Below are positions 1 through 8,220 of a stretch of DNA of 64,000 nt, one piece after another (positions within the stretch are counted from its first letter, which is position 1; the number at the start of each line of letters is the position of its first letter). The stretch spans positions 62,001 through 126,000 of the forward strand of contig JAURWY010000009.1 of the NCBI GenBank assembly GCA_030654695.1. The letters run 5' to 3'. Below the pieces are notes generated by a model. It saw only the letters and a program-made list of their open reading frames with translations. It searched no databases and had not been told where the DNA came from. The translations under genes and the position numbers were made by a program. This stretch comes from Polaromonas sp. GTDB taxonomy: Bacteria > Pseudomonadota > Gammaproteobacteria > Burkholderiales > Burkholderiaceae_C.

Positions 1-95
1 TGTGCTGCCGCAGAGAGAGCTGCAGTAGTAAGCCAGAAAGTCAAGCCTAGCGACAACGCTGCTTGCCAACGTGCTGACACTTGTTTATTAGTCAT
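1..95 (-). CDS. Exported protein, N-terminal fragment (signal peptide only)
   Basis: Reading the minus strand from an ATG at 95, 31 codons stay open to the window edge and spell a Sec-type signal peptide. It has a polar start with lysine and arginine (MTNKQVSARW), a hydrophobic core (AALSLGLTFWLTTAAL) and an alanine-rich stretch with a plausible signal peptidase I site (SAAA). An AAGGA Shine-Dalgarno sequence lies six bases upstream of the ATG. The mature protein is outside the window, so its function cannot be read. It points the same way as the Rieske ferredoxin at 132-449, so a periplasmic solute-binding protein feeding the catabolic cluster is possible, but that is only context. Confidence 0.6.
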   Translation of the reverse strand, partial: MTNKQVSARWQAALSLGLTFWLTTAALSAAA

Positions 96-131
96 GTCCG
101 GTCCTTAAGGATAAACGCGCGAGGACTGAGC

Positions 132-449
132 CTACACGGAAATAAAAACTCGTCCGCCTTCGATGCAAACCGGATAGGTTTTCAGTGGCGTCATACAGGG
201 AGGCGCTAAAACCTCACCCGTGCGAATGTCGAAAACACCATTGTGAAAGTTACATTCAACAGCGTCGCCAATGATGCACCCTTCTGATAACGAACCCGGT
301 CCATGCGTGCACAGATCATCTGTCACAAAAAAGTCACCTTCCAGATTAAAGACAGCAAGCGTCAAACCGGTCGCTTCAACCTTGAGCGCCTGTCCATCTT
401 TAACATCGTTCGTCGCGCACAAATCAAGCTGGGTGCAAGCCTGTGTCAT
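132..449 (-). CDS. Rieske [2Fe-2S] ferredoxin of a ring-hydroxylating oxygenase system
   Basis: This is a small cytoplasmic electron carrier expected to pass electrons to a terminal oxygenase. Counting from the chosen start the protein has 105 residues, and the Rieske ligands are all visible: C47-T-H49 and C66-x2-H69, within the motifs CTHGPGSL and CNFHNG. I chose the ATG at 449 because TAGGA sits a few bases upstream; an upstream start at 482 would add 11 residues without a ribosome site. It is divergent from the Rieske oxygenase at 610 and shares its 160-base intergenic region. No reductase gene is visible. NirD-like nitrite reductase small subunits share this fold, but the neighbouring oxygenase favours an oxygenase ferredoxin. 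Confidence 0.85.
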   Translation of the reverse strand: MTQACTQLDLCATNDVKDGQALKVEATGLTLAVFNLEGDFFVTDDLCTHGPGSLSEGCIIGDAVECNFHNGVFDIRTGEVLAPPCMTPLKTYPVCIEGGRVFISV

Positions 450-506
450 AAAAAATCCTAGTTTGACATCTACAATTTTCAAATGTTATCATTATTCTGC
501 ATAAGA

Positions 507-536
507 GAACTATGTTCCTTTATACAGAACAAGTTC
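507..536. promoter_or_regulatory. Pair of GAAC/GTTC inverted repeats, candidate operator
   Basis: Two short palindromes, GAAC-TAT-GTTC (507-517) and GAAC-AA-GTTC (527-536), begin 20 bases apart, which places them on the same face of the helix. They lie in the middle of the divergent ferredoxin/oxygenase intergenic region. IclR-family activators often bind tandem palindromic half-sites, and an IclR gene sits at 3026, so this is a plausible operator. The assignment is inference from position and symmetry. Confidence 0.35.
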
Positions 537-578
537 ATAAACACCCAGTGACGAATTTCCTCAAATAAATTGTATTTT

Positions 579-592
579 TGAATTCTGAATTC
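579..592. repeat. Tandem TGAATTC repeat upstream of the oxygenase gene
   Basis: TGAATTCTGAATTC is an exact 7-base tandem repeat that also contains two palindromic GAATTC cores. It lies 17 bases before the oxygenase start, in AT-rich leader DNA. A similar element, TGAATTCAGAATTA, is found at 44149-44162 beside the GntR gene of the propionate cluster. It may be a regulator site or simply part of an AT-rich leader. Confidence 0.3.
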
Positions 593-609
593 TAGATTTT
601 TGGAAACCG

Positions 610-1896
610 ATGATGAAAAAAGAACAGAACGACCTTTTGACACAAACCGGCCCAGGAACCCCCTTGGGTAATCTTTTTCGCCGCTACTGGTTGCCAGCCC
701 TGCTGTCCGAAGAAGTCGCCTTGCCTGATGGCCCACCTGTTCGATTGCAGTTACTGAGCGAAAAGATGCTGGCCTTTCGGGACACTGATGGAAAGCTCGG
801 TGTTATCGATGAATTTTGCGCACACCGCGGAGTGTCGCTATGGTTTGGCCGCAATGAAGAAGGTGGCATTCGCTGCCCATATCATGGCTGGAAATACGAT
901 GTCAATGGCCAATGTTTAGATGTGCCATCAGAGCTGCCTGAAAGCGGCTTTTGCCAAAAAATCAAGCTCAAGTCCTACTCTCTGGTCGAGCGCGGTGGCG
1001 TGATCTGGATTTACATGGGGCCACCCGAATTCCAACCTCCCTTACCAGAATTTGAATTTGCTACCGTGCCTGCGAACCAGAGCTTCACCACCAAGCGACT
1101 GCAGGAATGCAATTGGCTCCAGGCCTTTGAAGGCGGCATCGATTCGAGCCATGTGTCTTGGCTCCACAGTGGTAGCCTTAACTCGGATCCGATGTTCAAA
1201 GGGGCCAAGGGCAACCAGTACAACACCAGCGATTTACGCCCGGTGTTTGATGTTGTTGAGGCAGAAGGCGGACTGTATGTCGGTGCACGGCGCAATGCCG
1301 AAGACGATCAGTACTACTGGCGCATCACGCCTTGGATCATGCCCAGCTTCACCATGATCGCACCGCGCGGCAACCATGCTGTGCACGGCCATTTTTGGGT
1401 CCCCATTGATGACGAAAATAACTGGGCATGGAGCTTTGACTATCATCCGATGCGCGCTCTGACCGACGAAGAGATGCAAGCCATGAAGGACGGCAAAGGC
1501 ATTCACGTGCGCTACGTCCCAGGCACTTACCGTCCGCTACAAAACAAAGACAACGACTACCTGATGGACCGCGCTGCGCAAAAATCCGGTGTCTGCTACA
1601 GCGGCATTGACGGCATCGCCATGCAAGACGCGTCGCTACAGGAAAGCATGGGTGCGATACAAGACCGAACACGAGAAAATCTCACTTCTACCGACAACGG
1701 CATCATCATGGCGCGACATCGTCTGCTGAAAGCCGCTAAAGCGTTGGCAGAACATGGAACGCCTCCCCCAGGTATTGACCCACAGGTACAACGCGTTCGT
1801 TCGGTCGCTATCCTATTGAAACGTGACCAGGTGTTCAAAGAAGCTGCCAAGGACGCACTTCGCGCAGAGCCTGGCAAACCGCACTCGTCGGTTTAA
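610..1896 (+). CDS. Rieske non-heme iron aromatic ring-hydroxylating oxygenase, alpha subunit (phthalate 4,5-dioxygenase type)
   Basis: This is the terminal oxygenase that hydroxylates or demethylates an aromatic substrate using O2. The Rieske centre is formed by C70-x-H72 and C89-x2-H92 (EFCAHRG, CPYHGWKYD). The mononuclear iron site is in GGIDSSHVSWLH, with D178 bridging and H181 and H186 as ligands. The length of 428 residues and the CNWLQAFEGGIDSSHVS signature fit the phthalate 4,5-dioxygenase family, whose known members usually use a flavin reductase rather than a separate Rieske ferredoxin. Here the only partner visible is the divergent Rieske ferredoxin. An alcohol dehydrogenase follows after 15 bases, suggesting an operon. 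The substrate cannot be read from sequence. Confidence 0.9.
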   Translation: MMKKEQNDLLTQTGPGTPLGNLFRRYWLPALLSEEVALPDGPPVRLQLLSEKMLAFRDTDGKLGVIDEFCAHRGVSLWFGRNEEGGIRCPYHGWKYDVNGQCLDVPSELPESGFCQKIKLKSYSLVERGGVIWIYMGPPEFQPPLPEFEFATVPANQSFTTKRLQECNWLQAFEGGIDSSHVSWLHSGSLNSDPMFKGAKGNQYNTSDLRPVFDVVEAEGGLYVGARRNAEDDQYYWRITPWIMPSFTMIAPRGNHAVHGHFWVPIDDENNWAWSFDYHPMRALTDEEMQAMKDGKGIHVRYVPGTYRPLQNKDNDYLMDRAAQKSGVCYSGIDGIAMQDASLQESMGAIQDRTRENLTSTDNGIIMARHRLLKAAKALAEHGTPPPGIDPQVQRVRSVAILLKRDQVFKEAAKDALRAEPGKPHSSV

Positions 1897-1911
1897 GACC
1901 AACTTTTTTTA

Positions 1912-3018
1912 ATGACCACTTTTTCTGCAGCCGTAGCGGTTGCGCCTGAACGCACTGAGTTACAGACCTTCAGCGCACCACCGGCCAACGCCACGTCCGG
2001 CTTGTTGCGCGTCGCCGTGACCGGGGTCTGCGGCAGTGACTGGGCGTACTACCAACAACTACCGACGAGCCGCGGCCCACTTATTTTGGGTCATGAAACA
2101 GTCGGTCATATCGAGTCGCTGGGTGAAATTGCTGCGTTGAAATGGGGGGTGAAAGAGGGTGATTTGGTCGCGCTCGAAGAGTACTTGCCCTGTGGTCATT
2201 GCAACTACTGCCGCAGTGGAGAGTTTCGACTGTGTGACGCGACTGACTGGCGCTTGGGTGGTCTGCGTTATGGTGCCACGGGACTCAATGTGGCGCCCGG
2301 CTTTTGGGGCGGCTTTAGCCAGTACCAGCACCTGCACCTCAACACTGTTTTTCACAAAGTGCCACCCCGCGTGCTCCCCAAACATGCGGCACTGGCGTTG
2401 CCATTGTCCAACGGCATTGAGTGGACTTATTTACATGGCGGCGCAGGGCCTGGCCAATGCGTGGTGATTCAGGGCCCGGGGCAGCAAGGTTTGGCTTGCG
2501 TGGTGGCTGCACGCGAAGCAGGCGCACAACAAATCATCGTGACCGGCTTGTCAAACGCGACCGACCAGCACCGACTAGCGCTGTCCAGAGCCCTAGGCGC
2601 GCACCACACCATTGACATTGAGTCGCAGGATTTACTAGAAACAGTAGCCGCCATCACGGGGGGCGACATGGCCGACCTGGTCATTGACTGTGCATCCGGC
2701 GGCACTGATTCCGTCAAGACTGCACTGCAATTAGCCCGCAAACGCGGGGTGGTGATATTGGCGGGTCAAAAGCGCCGCAAGCTGCCCGAGTTTGACAGCG
2801 ACATGATCATTGCGCGCTTTCTAACGGTCAAAGGAATGCGTGGCCACAGCTATGAATCGGTCGAACTGGCATTACAACTGATCGCCGATAACCGGCACAA
2901 CGTGACCGATATGAGCACCCACACTTTTGCCTTGAAAGAGACCGATTTGGCCCTGCGCTCACTGGTCGGCAAAGGTGTTGAGTCTGCCATTCACATGACA
3001 ATTGATCCATGGGTATGA
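1912..3018 (+). CDS. Zinc-dependent medium-chain alcohol dehydrogenase
   Basis: This is an NAD(P)-linked oxidoreductase of the MDR family, probably acting on an alcohol, diol or dihydrodiol made in the pathway. The catalytic zinc ligands appear as C40-GSD and G60-H61-E62. The structural zinc lobe has C94, C97, C100 and C108. The Rossmann nucleotide site is seen as GPGQQGLACVVAA, and the protein has the usual family length (368 residues). It lies 15 bases after the oxygenase and just before an IclR regulator, so it is probably cotranscribed with both. The exact substrate is unknown; sorbitol/threonine dehydrogenase-like members share the same motifs. Confidence 0.85.
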   Translation: MTTFSAAVAVAPERTELQTFSAPPANATSGLLRVAVTGVCGSDWAYYQQLPTSRGPLILGHETVGHIESLGEIAALKWGVKEGDLVALEEYLPCGHCNYCRSGEFRLCDATDWRLGGLRYGATGLNVAPGFWGGFSQYQHLHLNTVFHKVPPRVLPKHAALALPLSNGIEWTYLHGGAGPGQCVVIQGPGQQGLACVVAAREAGAQQIIVTGLSNATDQHRLALSRALGAHHTIDIESQDLLETVAAITGGDMADLVIDCASGGTDSVKTALQLARKRGVVILAGQKRRKLPEFDSDMIIARFLTVKGMRGHSYESVELALQLIADNRHNVTDMSTHTFALKETDLALRSLVGKGVESAIHMTIDPWV

Positions 3019-3025
3019 GGCGACC

Positions 3026-3823
3026 GTGGCTAAAAATTTAAGCCTCAGCGGCGACGAATCCAGTCCACATCGGCTGTCTTCCGTCACTTCGGCATTGCGC
3101 TTGCTGAAGGTGTTCTCAGCTGATGAATCTGAATTGGGCATCACCATGCTGGCGCAACGCATGGGTCTGGCCAAGAGCACCATCCACCGACTGACGTCGA
3201 CCTTGGTGTCTGAGGGTTTTCTAGAGCAAAACCCACTCAACGAGAAGTATCGATTGGGCCTGTCGCTGTTCGGCCTTGGCACCTTGGTACGGCGGCGTAT
3301 GAATGTGTCCACCGAAGCGCTTGAACACTTGCACGAGTTACGTGACCGCACCGGCGAAACCGTGCACCTGGCCGTTCTCGAACAGACAGACATCATGTAT
3401 TTATTCAATCTCGAAAGCCAGCAGGCGATCGGGATGCGGTCCTATCTGGGTGTCCGCAAACCCGCTTTTTGCAGCAGTGAAGGAAGGGCTATTTTGGCCT
3501 TCAGCCAGCCCACAGTTCTCAAGCGAATTCTCAAAGGCGCGTTACTGGCGCGCACGCCCCACACCGTCACAGAACCCGCCTCGCTGGTCAGACTACTTTT
3601 AGGGGTCGCTCAAACTGGCTACGCGGTGGACGACGAAGAAAGCGATGCGGGCATGCGCGGCTTGGCGGCCCCCATCCGTGACGCCAGTGGCACCGTGATT
3701 GCGGCTGTCGGTCTGGCCGGCCCAGTGCAACGCCTGAGTAAAAAGAACCTGCGCAGCTTTACACCATGGGTTCTCCATGCCGCCCAAGCCATCTCGACGC
3801 GCTTGGGCTATCGGCCTGACTGA
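3026..3823 (+). CDS. IclR-family transcriptional regulator
   Basis: The N-terminal winged helix is clear (SALRLLKVF, then LAQRMGLAKSTIHRLTSTL as the recognition helix region). It is followed by the IclR effector domain with the typical segments YRLGLSLFGLG, ETVHLAVLE and VDDEE...GLAAPIRD. I place the start at a GTG at 3026, which has GAGG five bases upstream and lies just after the dehydrogenase stop; a TTG at 3002 would overlap that gene. The protein would then have 265 residues. Regulators of this family commonly control aromatic-acid catabolism, so it probably governs the Rieske oxygenase genes around it. Confidence 0.88.
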   Translation: MAKNLSLSGDESSPHRLSSVTSALRLLKVFSADESELGITMLAQRMGLAKSTIHRLTSTLVSEGFLEQNPLNEKYRLGLSLFGLGTLVRRRMNVSTEALEHLHELRDRTGETVHLAVLEQTDIMYLFNLESQQAIGMRSYLGVRKPAFCSSEGRAILAFSQPTVLKRILKGALLARTPHTVTEPASLVRLLLGVAQTGYAVDDEESDAGMRGLAAPIRDASGTVIAAVGLAGPVQRLSKKNLRSFTPWVLHAAQAISTRLGYRPD

Positions 3824-3835
3824 GCATCGGTCGAC

Positions 3836-4930
3836 ATGCCTACTGCCATACAAGCCGACGCCCCATTGCGCACACGCATTCCTGTTTACTTGTTGACTGG
3901 CTATCTCGGTAGCGGCAAAACGACACTTTTGGCCGCTTGGTTGCAGGAAAAAGAACTTGCCGAATCCGCCCTCATCATCAACGAGATTGGAGAGGTCGGT
4001 CTTGACCAGCATGTCTTGCGCGGAGTGACAGAAAGCGCTGCACTGCTGGCAAATGCTTGCATCTGCTGCACAGGGCTGCCAGGGCTGGAGCAAGCGTTGG
4101 CAGAGCTTTTCTGGGCTCGCTTGCAGCGCAAGATAGCAGCCTTTACCCACGTCATCATTGAGACCACCGGGTTGGCTGACCCAACACCGATTGCAGCGCT
4201 CTTCAACACCGACGACCTGCTGCAAGAACGTTATCGGCTGGCCGGTATCGTCACCACCTTGAGCGCGACCAGCGGGTTGCGTATTCTCGCGAAACACAAC
4301 GAAGCGGTGTCGCAAGTCAACACGGCCAACCTTATTATCATCACCAAGACCGACGTAGTAGCGACAGCTGATGTGGCGGCGCTCGAGGTGGCCGTACGCA
4401 GATTGAATCCCGCAGCAGGTTTGGTAACTTCGGCATGGGCCAGTCTGCACGCGCAAAAGATGCTGGCGCTGTTAGCAAAACACCCAAGGGCAGAGGCACT
4501 TGAAGTCAATGCCGTACATCATGATGCACATGACAATATTGACCTCGAGCACGGACATCTGCACAACAAGGCGCACGAAGGCGCACACCACGGCGCTCGA
4601 ACCGTCTTTTTCCCACTGCCGAACCCGCTTAAACGCCAAGCCTTCTGGACGCAGCTTGAGCACTGGATTCGCAAGCACGAAGCCTCGCTTCTTCGAATAA
4701 AGGGAGTGATCCAGATCAACGACGGCGCACTGGTCACTGTACAGTGGTCGTTGGGTGACAGGCAAGCCGACATGGCACCATTCAGCACTTCAGCAGAATC
4801 AGCCCTCACCCTGCGAACAGGACTCACAGTGATAGCCCATCAAGATTTCGAGCTGGATACGAAACAGCTCAACGTCGCAGGCGAAAATACAGACGTGAAT
4901 TCAATCGTGATGCGGTCGCAGCAGGCTTAG
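3836..4930 (+). CDS. CobW/G3E-family GTP-binding metallochaperone
   Basis: This is a P-loop GTPase of the COG0523 group, which deliver metal ions to target enzymes. The Walker A motif is G22YLGSGKTT30. The diagnostic metal site C75-I-C77-C78 is present, followed by ETTGLADP (switch region) and a TKTD base-recognition motif. A histidine-rich stretch (HHDAHDNIDLEHGHLHNKAH) separates the GTPase from the C-terminal CobW domain and is likely a metal-binding linker. It lies 12 bases after the IclR gene and is the last gene of the catabolic block. No cobalamin genes are nearby, so a role in loading zinc or iron into the adjacent dehydrogenase or oxygenase is the best contextual guess. Confidence 0.85.
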   Translation: MPTAIQADAPLRTRIPVYLLTGYLGSGKTTLLAAWLQEKELAESALIINEIGEVGLDQHVLRGVTESAALLANACICCTGLPGLEQALAELFWARLQRKIAAFTHVIIETTGLADPTPIAALFNTDDLLQERYRLAGIVTTLSATSGLRILAKHNEAVSQVNTANLIIITKTDVVATADVAALEVAVRRLNPAAGLVTSAWASLHAQKMLALLAKHPRAEALEVNAVHHDAHDNIDLEHGHLHNKAHEGAHHGARTVFFPLPNPLKRQAFWTQLEHWIRKHEASLLRIKGVIQINDGALVTVQWSLGDRQADMAPFSTSAESALTLRTGLTVIAHQDFELDTKQLNVAGENTDVNSIVMRSQQA

Positions 4931-5121
4931 TTCTGGTCGTATCGATGCCTTCGGTAAGGCTTGCCAACGCATTGACGACGGCGCAAAAAGAAGCGTCATT
5001 CGACAGCAAGTATTCATCAGCAAAGCGGTTGGGGCCGCGAGCAACATGCCTGGAGCAAGGTTTTGTCAGCTATTCATAAAACAGGGCCCAACGATAAGGT
5101 AAATTCAGCGCTAAGTTTCCT
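4931..5121. other. Intergenic region before moaA
   Basis: This 191-base gap separates the catabolic block from the molybdenum-cofactor genes. No convincing gene, terminator hairpin or Moco riboswitch is visible. A minus-strand frame stays open across it, but it has no start signal and no recognisable domain. Confidence 0.4.
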
Positions 5122-6243
5122 ATGACAGAAAAAATCATCCCCATCGCCGACATCCGCTACGCCAGTCGCGTGCCACACGTGCCAGCCCACATCCCAACGC
5201 CCACCGGCCTGCTGGCGGACACTTTGGGCCGACCCCTGCGCGACTTGCGCATCAGCGTGACCGACCGCTGCAACTTTCGTTGCAGCTACTGCATGCCGCG
5301 CGAGGTCTTCGACAAGAATTACGCTTTTTTGCCGCAAACCTCGCTGCTAAGCTTTGAGGAAATCGCACGGCTGGCGCGAATATTTGTGGCCAACGGTGTC
5401 GAAAAAATCCGCCTGACCGGTGGCGAGCCGCTGCTGCGCAAACACCTCGAAGTGCTGATCGAGATGCTGGCCAAGATTCAAACGCCAAGCGGTCAGCCGC
5501 TGGATATCACACTCACCACCAATGCGTCGCTGTTGGCTAAAAAAGCCCAAAGCCTGAAAGACGCCGGACTGCAGCGCGTCACCGTCAGCCTGGACGGATT
5601 AGATGACGCAGTTTTCAGGCGCATGAACGACGTCGATTTTCCGGTGGCTGACGTACTCAAGGGCATCGAAGCCGCGCAGCGTGTTGGCTTGGCGCCGATC
5701 AAGGTCAACATGGTCGTCAAACGCGGCACCAATGACGCCGAAATCTTGCCGATGGCACGCCACTTTCGCAACTCTGGCGTGGTGCTGCGCTTCATTGAAT
5801 ACATGGACGTTGGCGCCACCAACGGCTGGCGCATGGACGAAGTGCTGCCCTCCGCCCAGGTGATTGAACGCTTGCAAACTGAATTCCCCCTGCTGGCCGT
5901 GAACCCCAATTACGCCGGCGAAACCGCCGAGCGCTGGCGCTACGCGGATGGCGGCGGTGAAGTAGGTGTCATCAGCAGCGTGACCCACGCTTTTTGCGGC
6001 GACTGCAACCGAGCCCGGCTGTCAACCGAAGGCAAGCTCTTTTTGTGTTTGTTCGCCAGCCAAGGGCAAGACCTGCGCGCCTTGCTGCGCGGCGACTTTT
6101 CGGACGAACAAATCGGCGGCGCCGTCGGCCACATCTGGCAGTCGCGCGCAGACCGTTATTCAGAAATGCGTGCGGCACTGCCCGCAGACGCCTCGCCACC
6201 GGACACCGGACGGCGGGTTGAGATGAGTTACATCGGCGGGTAA
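5122..6243 (+). CDS. moaA: GTP 3',8-cyclase (molybdenum cofactor biosynthesis protein A)
   Basis: MoaA is the radical SAM enzyme that rearranges GTP in the first step of molybdenum cofactor synthesis. The N-terminal [4Fe-4S] motif C50-NFR-C54-SY-C57 binds SAM. The second cluster is held by C292-x2-C295-x13-C309 ([11 protein letters not shown]). The protein ends in the Gly-Gly tail (MSYIGG) essential in the family. Its length of 373 residues includes a roughly 30-residue leader before [10 protein letters not shown]. mobA follows after 11 bases and moeA comes next, giving an ordered moaA-mobA-moeA operon; moaB, moaC, moaD and moaE are not in the window. Confidence 0.97.
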   Translation: MTEKIIPIADIRYASRVPHVPAHIPTPTGLLADTLGRPLRDLRISVTDRCNFRCSYCMPREVFDKNYAFLPQTSLLSFEEIARLARIFVANGVEKIRLTGGEPLLRKHLEVLIEMLAKIQTPSGQPLDITLTTNASLLAKKAQSLKDAGLQRVTVSLDGLDDAVFRRMNDVDFPVADVLKGIEAAQRVGLAPIKVNMVVKRGTNDAEILPMARHFRNSGVVLRFIEYMDVGATNGWRMDEVLPSAQVIERLQTEFPLLAVNPNYAGETAERWRYADGGGEVGVISSVTHAFCGDCNRARLSTEGKLFLCLFASQGQDLRALLRGDFSDEQIGGAVGHIWQSRADRYSEMRAALPADASPPDTGRRVEMSYIGG

Positions 6244-6254
6244 TTGGATAAAAC

Positions 6255-6872
6255 ATGATTGATATTTCAGAAATTACCGGGGTCATCTTGGCGGGTGGGC
6301 GCGGCTCGCGCATGGACGGCGTGGACAAGGGCTTGCAAAACTTCAACGGCGTGCCGCTGGCGTTGCACACGCAGTTACGGCTGAGTCCGCAGGTCGGAGA
6401 GCTGCTGATCAATGCCAACCGCAATCTCGCCGCGTACGAATCGTTTGGTGTGCCGGTCTGGCCGGATGCCACCAGCTTGGGTGACTTCGCCGGGCCATTG
6501 GCCGGCTTTTTGACCGGCTTGGAGCGCTGCGAAACCGCCTTCATGATGACGGTGCCTTGCGACACACCGCTGTTCCCGCATGACCTCGTGGCGCGTCTCG
6601 CAGCGGCACTCGAAGCCGAAGACGCAGACATCGCCATGGCCGCAGCGCGTGAGGAAGATGGCCAGCTGCGCGCGCAGCCGGTGTTTTGCCTGATACGCTC
6701 CGAGCTACTCGAAAGCGTGGTTCGCTTCACCCACGGCGGTGGCCGCAAAATAGACGCTTGGACGGCGCTGCACAAAACCGTGCTGGTGCCATTTGAGCTG
6801 CCCGGCGACGACCCCCAAGCCTTTGTCAACGCCAACACCTTGGCCGAATTGCATCAGCTCGAAAGCCGCTGA
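6255..6872 (+). CDS. mobA: Molybdenum cofactor guanylyltransferase
   Basis: MobA transfers GMP from GTP to molybdopterin to make the guanine dinucleotide cofactor used by DMSO reductase-family enzymes. The nucleotidyltransferase signature [17 protein letters not shown] is at the N-terminus (about residues 11-27), and the metal-binding segment [11 protein letters not shown] follows near residue 100. At 205 residues it has the normal family length. It lies 11 bases after moaA and 37 bases before moeA. Its presence implies that the cell uses the bis-MGD form of the cofactor, for example in nitrate or formate metabolism. Confidence 0.95.
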   Translation: MIDISEITGVILAGGRGSRMDGVDKGLQNFNGVPLALHTQLRLSPQVGELLINANRNLAAYESFGVPVWPDATSLGDFAGPLAGFLTGLERCETAFMMTVPCDTPLFPHDLVARLAAALEAEDADIAMAAAREEDGQLRAQPVFCLIRSELLESVVRFTHGGGRKIDAWTALHKTVLVPFELPGDDPQAFVNANTLAELHQLESR

Positions 6873-6909
6873 GCCGCGAAGCTGTCGTAACCCTCTTGAT
6901 GCCAAGCCC

Positions 6910-8205
6910 ATGAAATCCATTGCGCAAATTGCCGCCGAGCTTCAGGGTTACGACCCTCAGGCGCTGCCCGCCAGCGCAGTGCTGGACTTTTTGCAGCGAC
7001 TGGTCACACCCGTCACCGAGAGCGCAGAGCTGCCGCTGTTTGATGCGCTGGGCAAGGTGCTGTCGGCCGATGTCGTTTCGCCGATGGACGTGCCGCCGCA
7101 CGACAACTCGGCGATGGACGGCTATGCCTTTGACGGCAGCCAGCTACAGGCCGATATCCCACTGAAACTCAAAGTCGTTGGCAAGGCGTTGGCCGGCAAA
7201 GCTTGGGTCGGTTCGGCAGGGACAGGCGACTGCGTGAAGATCATGACCGGGGCCATCATGCCGGCAGGCTTTGACACCGTGGTGCCGCAAGAAATTGTCA
7301 CTCTGCTGAAGGGCGAAGCTGAATTTATTGTCATCCCGCCCGGCATGCTCAAACCCGGCGACAACCGACGTTTTCGCGGTGAAGACTTGGCGCAAGGCCA
7401 CCCGGCACTTCTCAAAGGCCAAGTCATCACGCCAGCCCGACTCGGCCTGGCCGCATCGCTGGGCCTGCCAACCCTGCCCTGCTGGCGGCCCTTGCGTGTG
7501 GCTTATTTTTCAACCGGCGACGAGATCCTGTCGCTGGGCGAAGCACCGCGTGAAGGCGCTGTCTATGACAGCAACCGCTACACCACCTTTGGCCTGCTCA
7601 AACGCTTAGGCTGCGAGGTGATCGATATGGGCGTGGTCAAAGATGACCCCGTCTTGCTAGAAGCTGCATTCCGCTCTGCTGCGGCGCAAGCCGACGCCAT
7701 CATCACCAGCGGCGGGGTCAGTGTCGGCGAAGCCGACTACACCAAGGCGATGATGAAAAAGCTCGGTGACGTGGCCTTCTGGCGCATAGCCATGCGACCC
7801 GGCCGGCCGATGGCCGTGGGCCGCATTGCGGCCGAGCCGAGTCAACAAACCGGTGCCGTGTTGTTCGGTCTGCCCGGCAATCCGGTCGCTGTGATGGTGA
7901 CTTTTCTGGCCTTTGTCCGGCCGGCTTTGCTGCAGATGATGGGTTGCATCGACACGGCACCGCCGCTGCTCAAAGCCCACAGTCAAGAGCCGATGCGTAA
8001 AAAATCCGGCCGCACCGAATACCAGCGCGGCTGGGTGTCAACGGCTGCCGATGGTTCGCTGCAAGTACGCACCACAGGTAACCAGGGCTCAGGTGTGCTG
8101 AGTTCTATGGCCGAAGCCAACGGCCTCATCATGCTGCACCACAGCCAAGGCAACGTCGCCGTTGGCGACTTGCTGGACGTGATGATGTTTGACGGCGCGA
8201 TCTAG
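6910..8205 (+). CDS. moeA: Molybdopterin molybdenumtransferase
   Basis: MoeA inserts molybdate into adenylylated molybdopterin. The family motifs are clear: SPMDVPPHDNSAMDGYA near the N-terminus, KIMTGAIMPAG, the MPT-binding STGDEI and YDSNRY segments, TSGGVSVGEADY, and FGLPGNPVAVMV. The reading frame is open from 6793 across mobA, but the first sensible methionine outside mobA is the ATG at 6910 (MKSIAQIAAELQ), giving 431 residues as expected. It is the last gene of the moa cluster and converges on the RND transporter gene, with 15 bases between them. Confidence 0.96.
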   Translation: MKSIAQIAAELQGYDPQALPASAVLDFLQRLVTPVTESAELPLFDALGKVLSADVVSPMDVPPHDNSAMDGYAFDGSQLQADIPLKLKVVGKALAGKAWVGSAGTGDCVKIMTGAIMPAGFDTVVPQEIVTLLKGEAEFIVIPPGMLKPGDNRRFRGEDLAQGHPALLKGQVITPARLGLAASLGLPTLPCWRPLRVAYFSTGDEILSLGEAPREGAVYDSNRYTTFGLLKRLGCEVIDMGVVKDDPVLLEAAFRSAAAQADAIITSGGVSVGEADYTKAMMKKLGDVAFWRIAMRPGRPMAVGRIAAEPSQQTGAVLFGLPGNPVAVMVTFLAFVRPALLQMMGCIDTAPPLLKAHSQEPMRKKSGRTEYQRGWVSTAADGSLQVRTTGNQGSGVLSSMAEANGLIMLHHSQGNVAVGDLLDVMMFDGAI

Positions 8206-8220
8206 CGCGACTGACGCAGT

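Noticed and set aside
4900..5060. Open minus-strand frame after the CobW gene, possible gene remnant
   Set aside because: It has no start, no recognisable domain and continues antisense into the CobW gene; too short to call a pseudogene.
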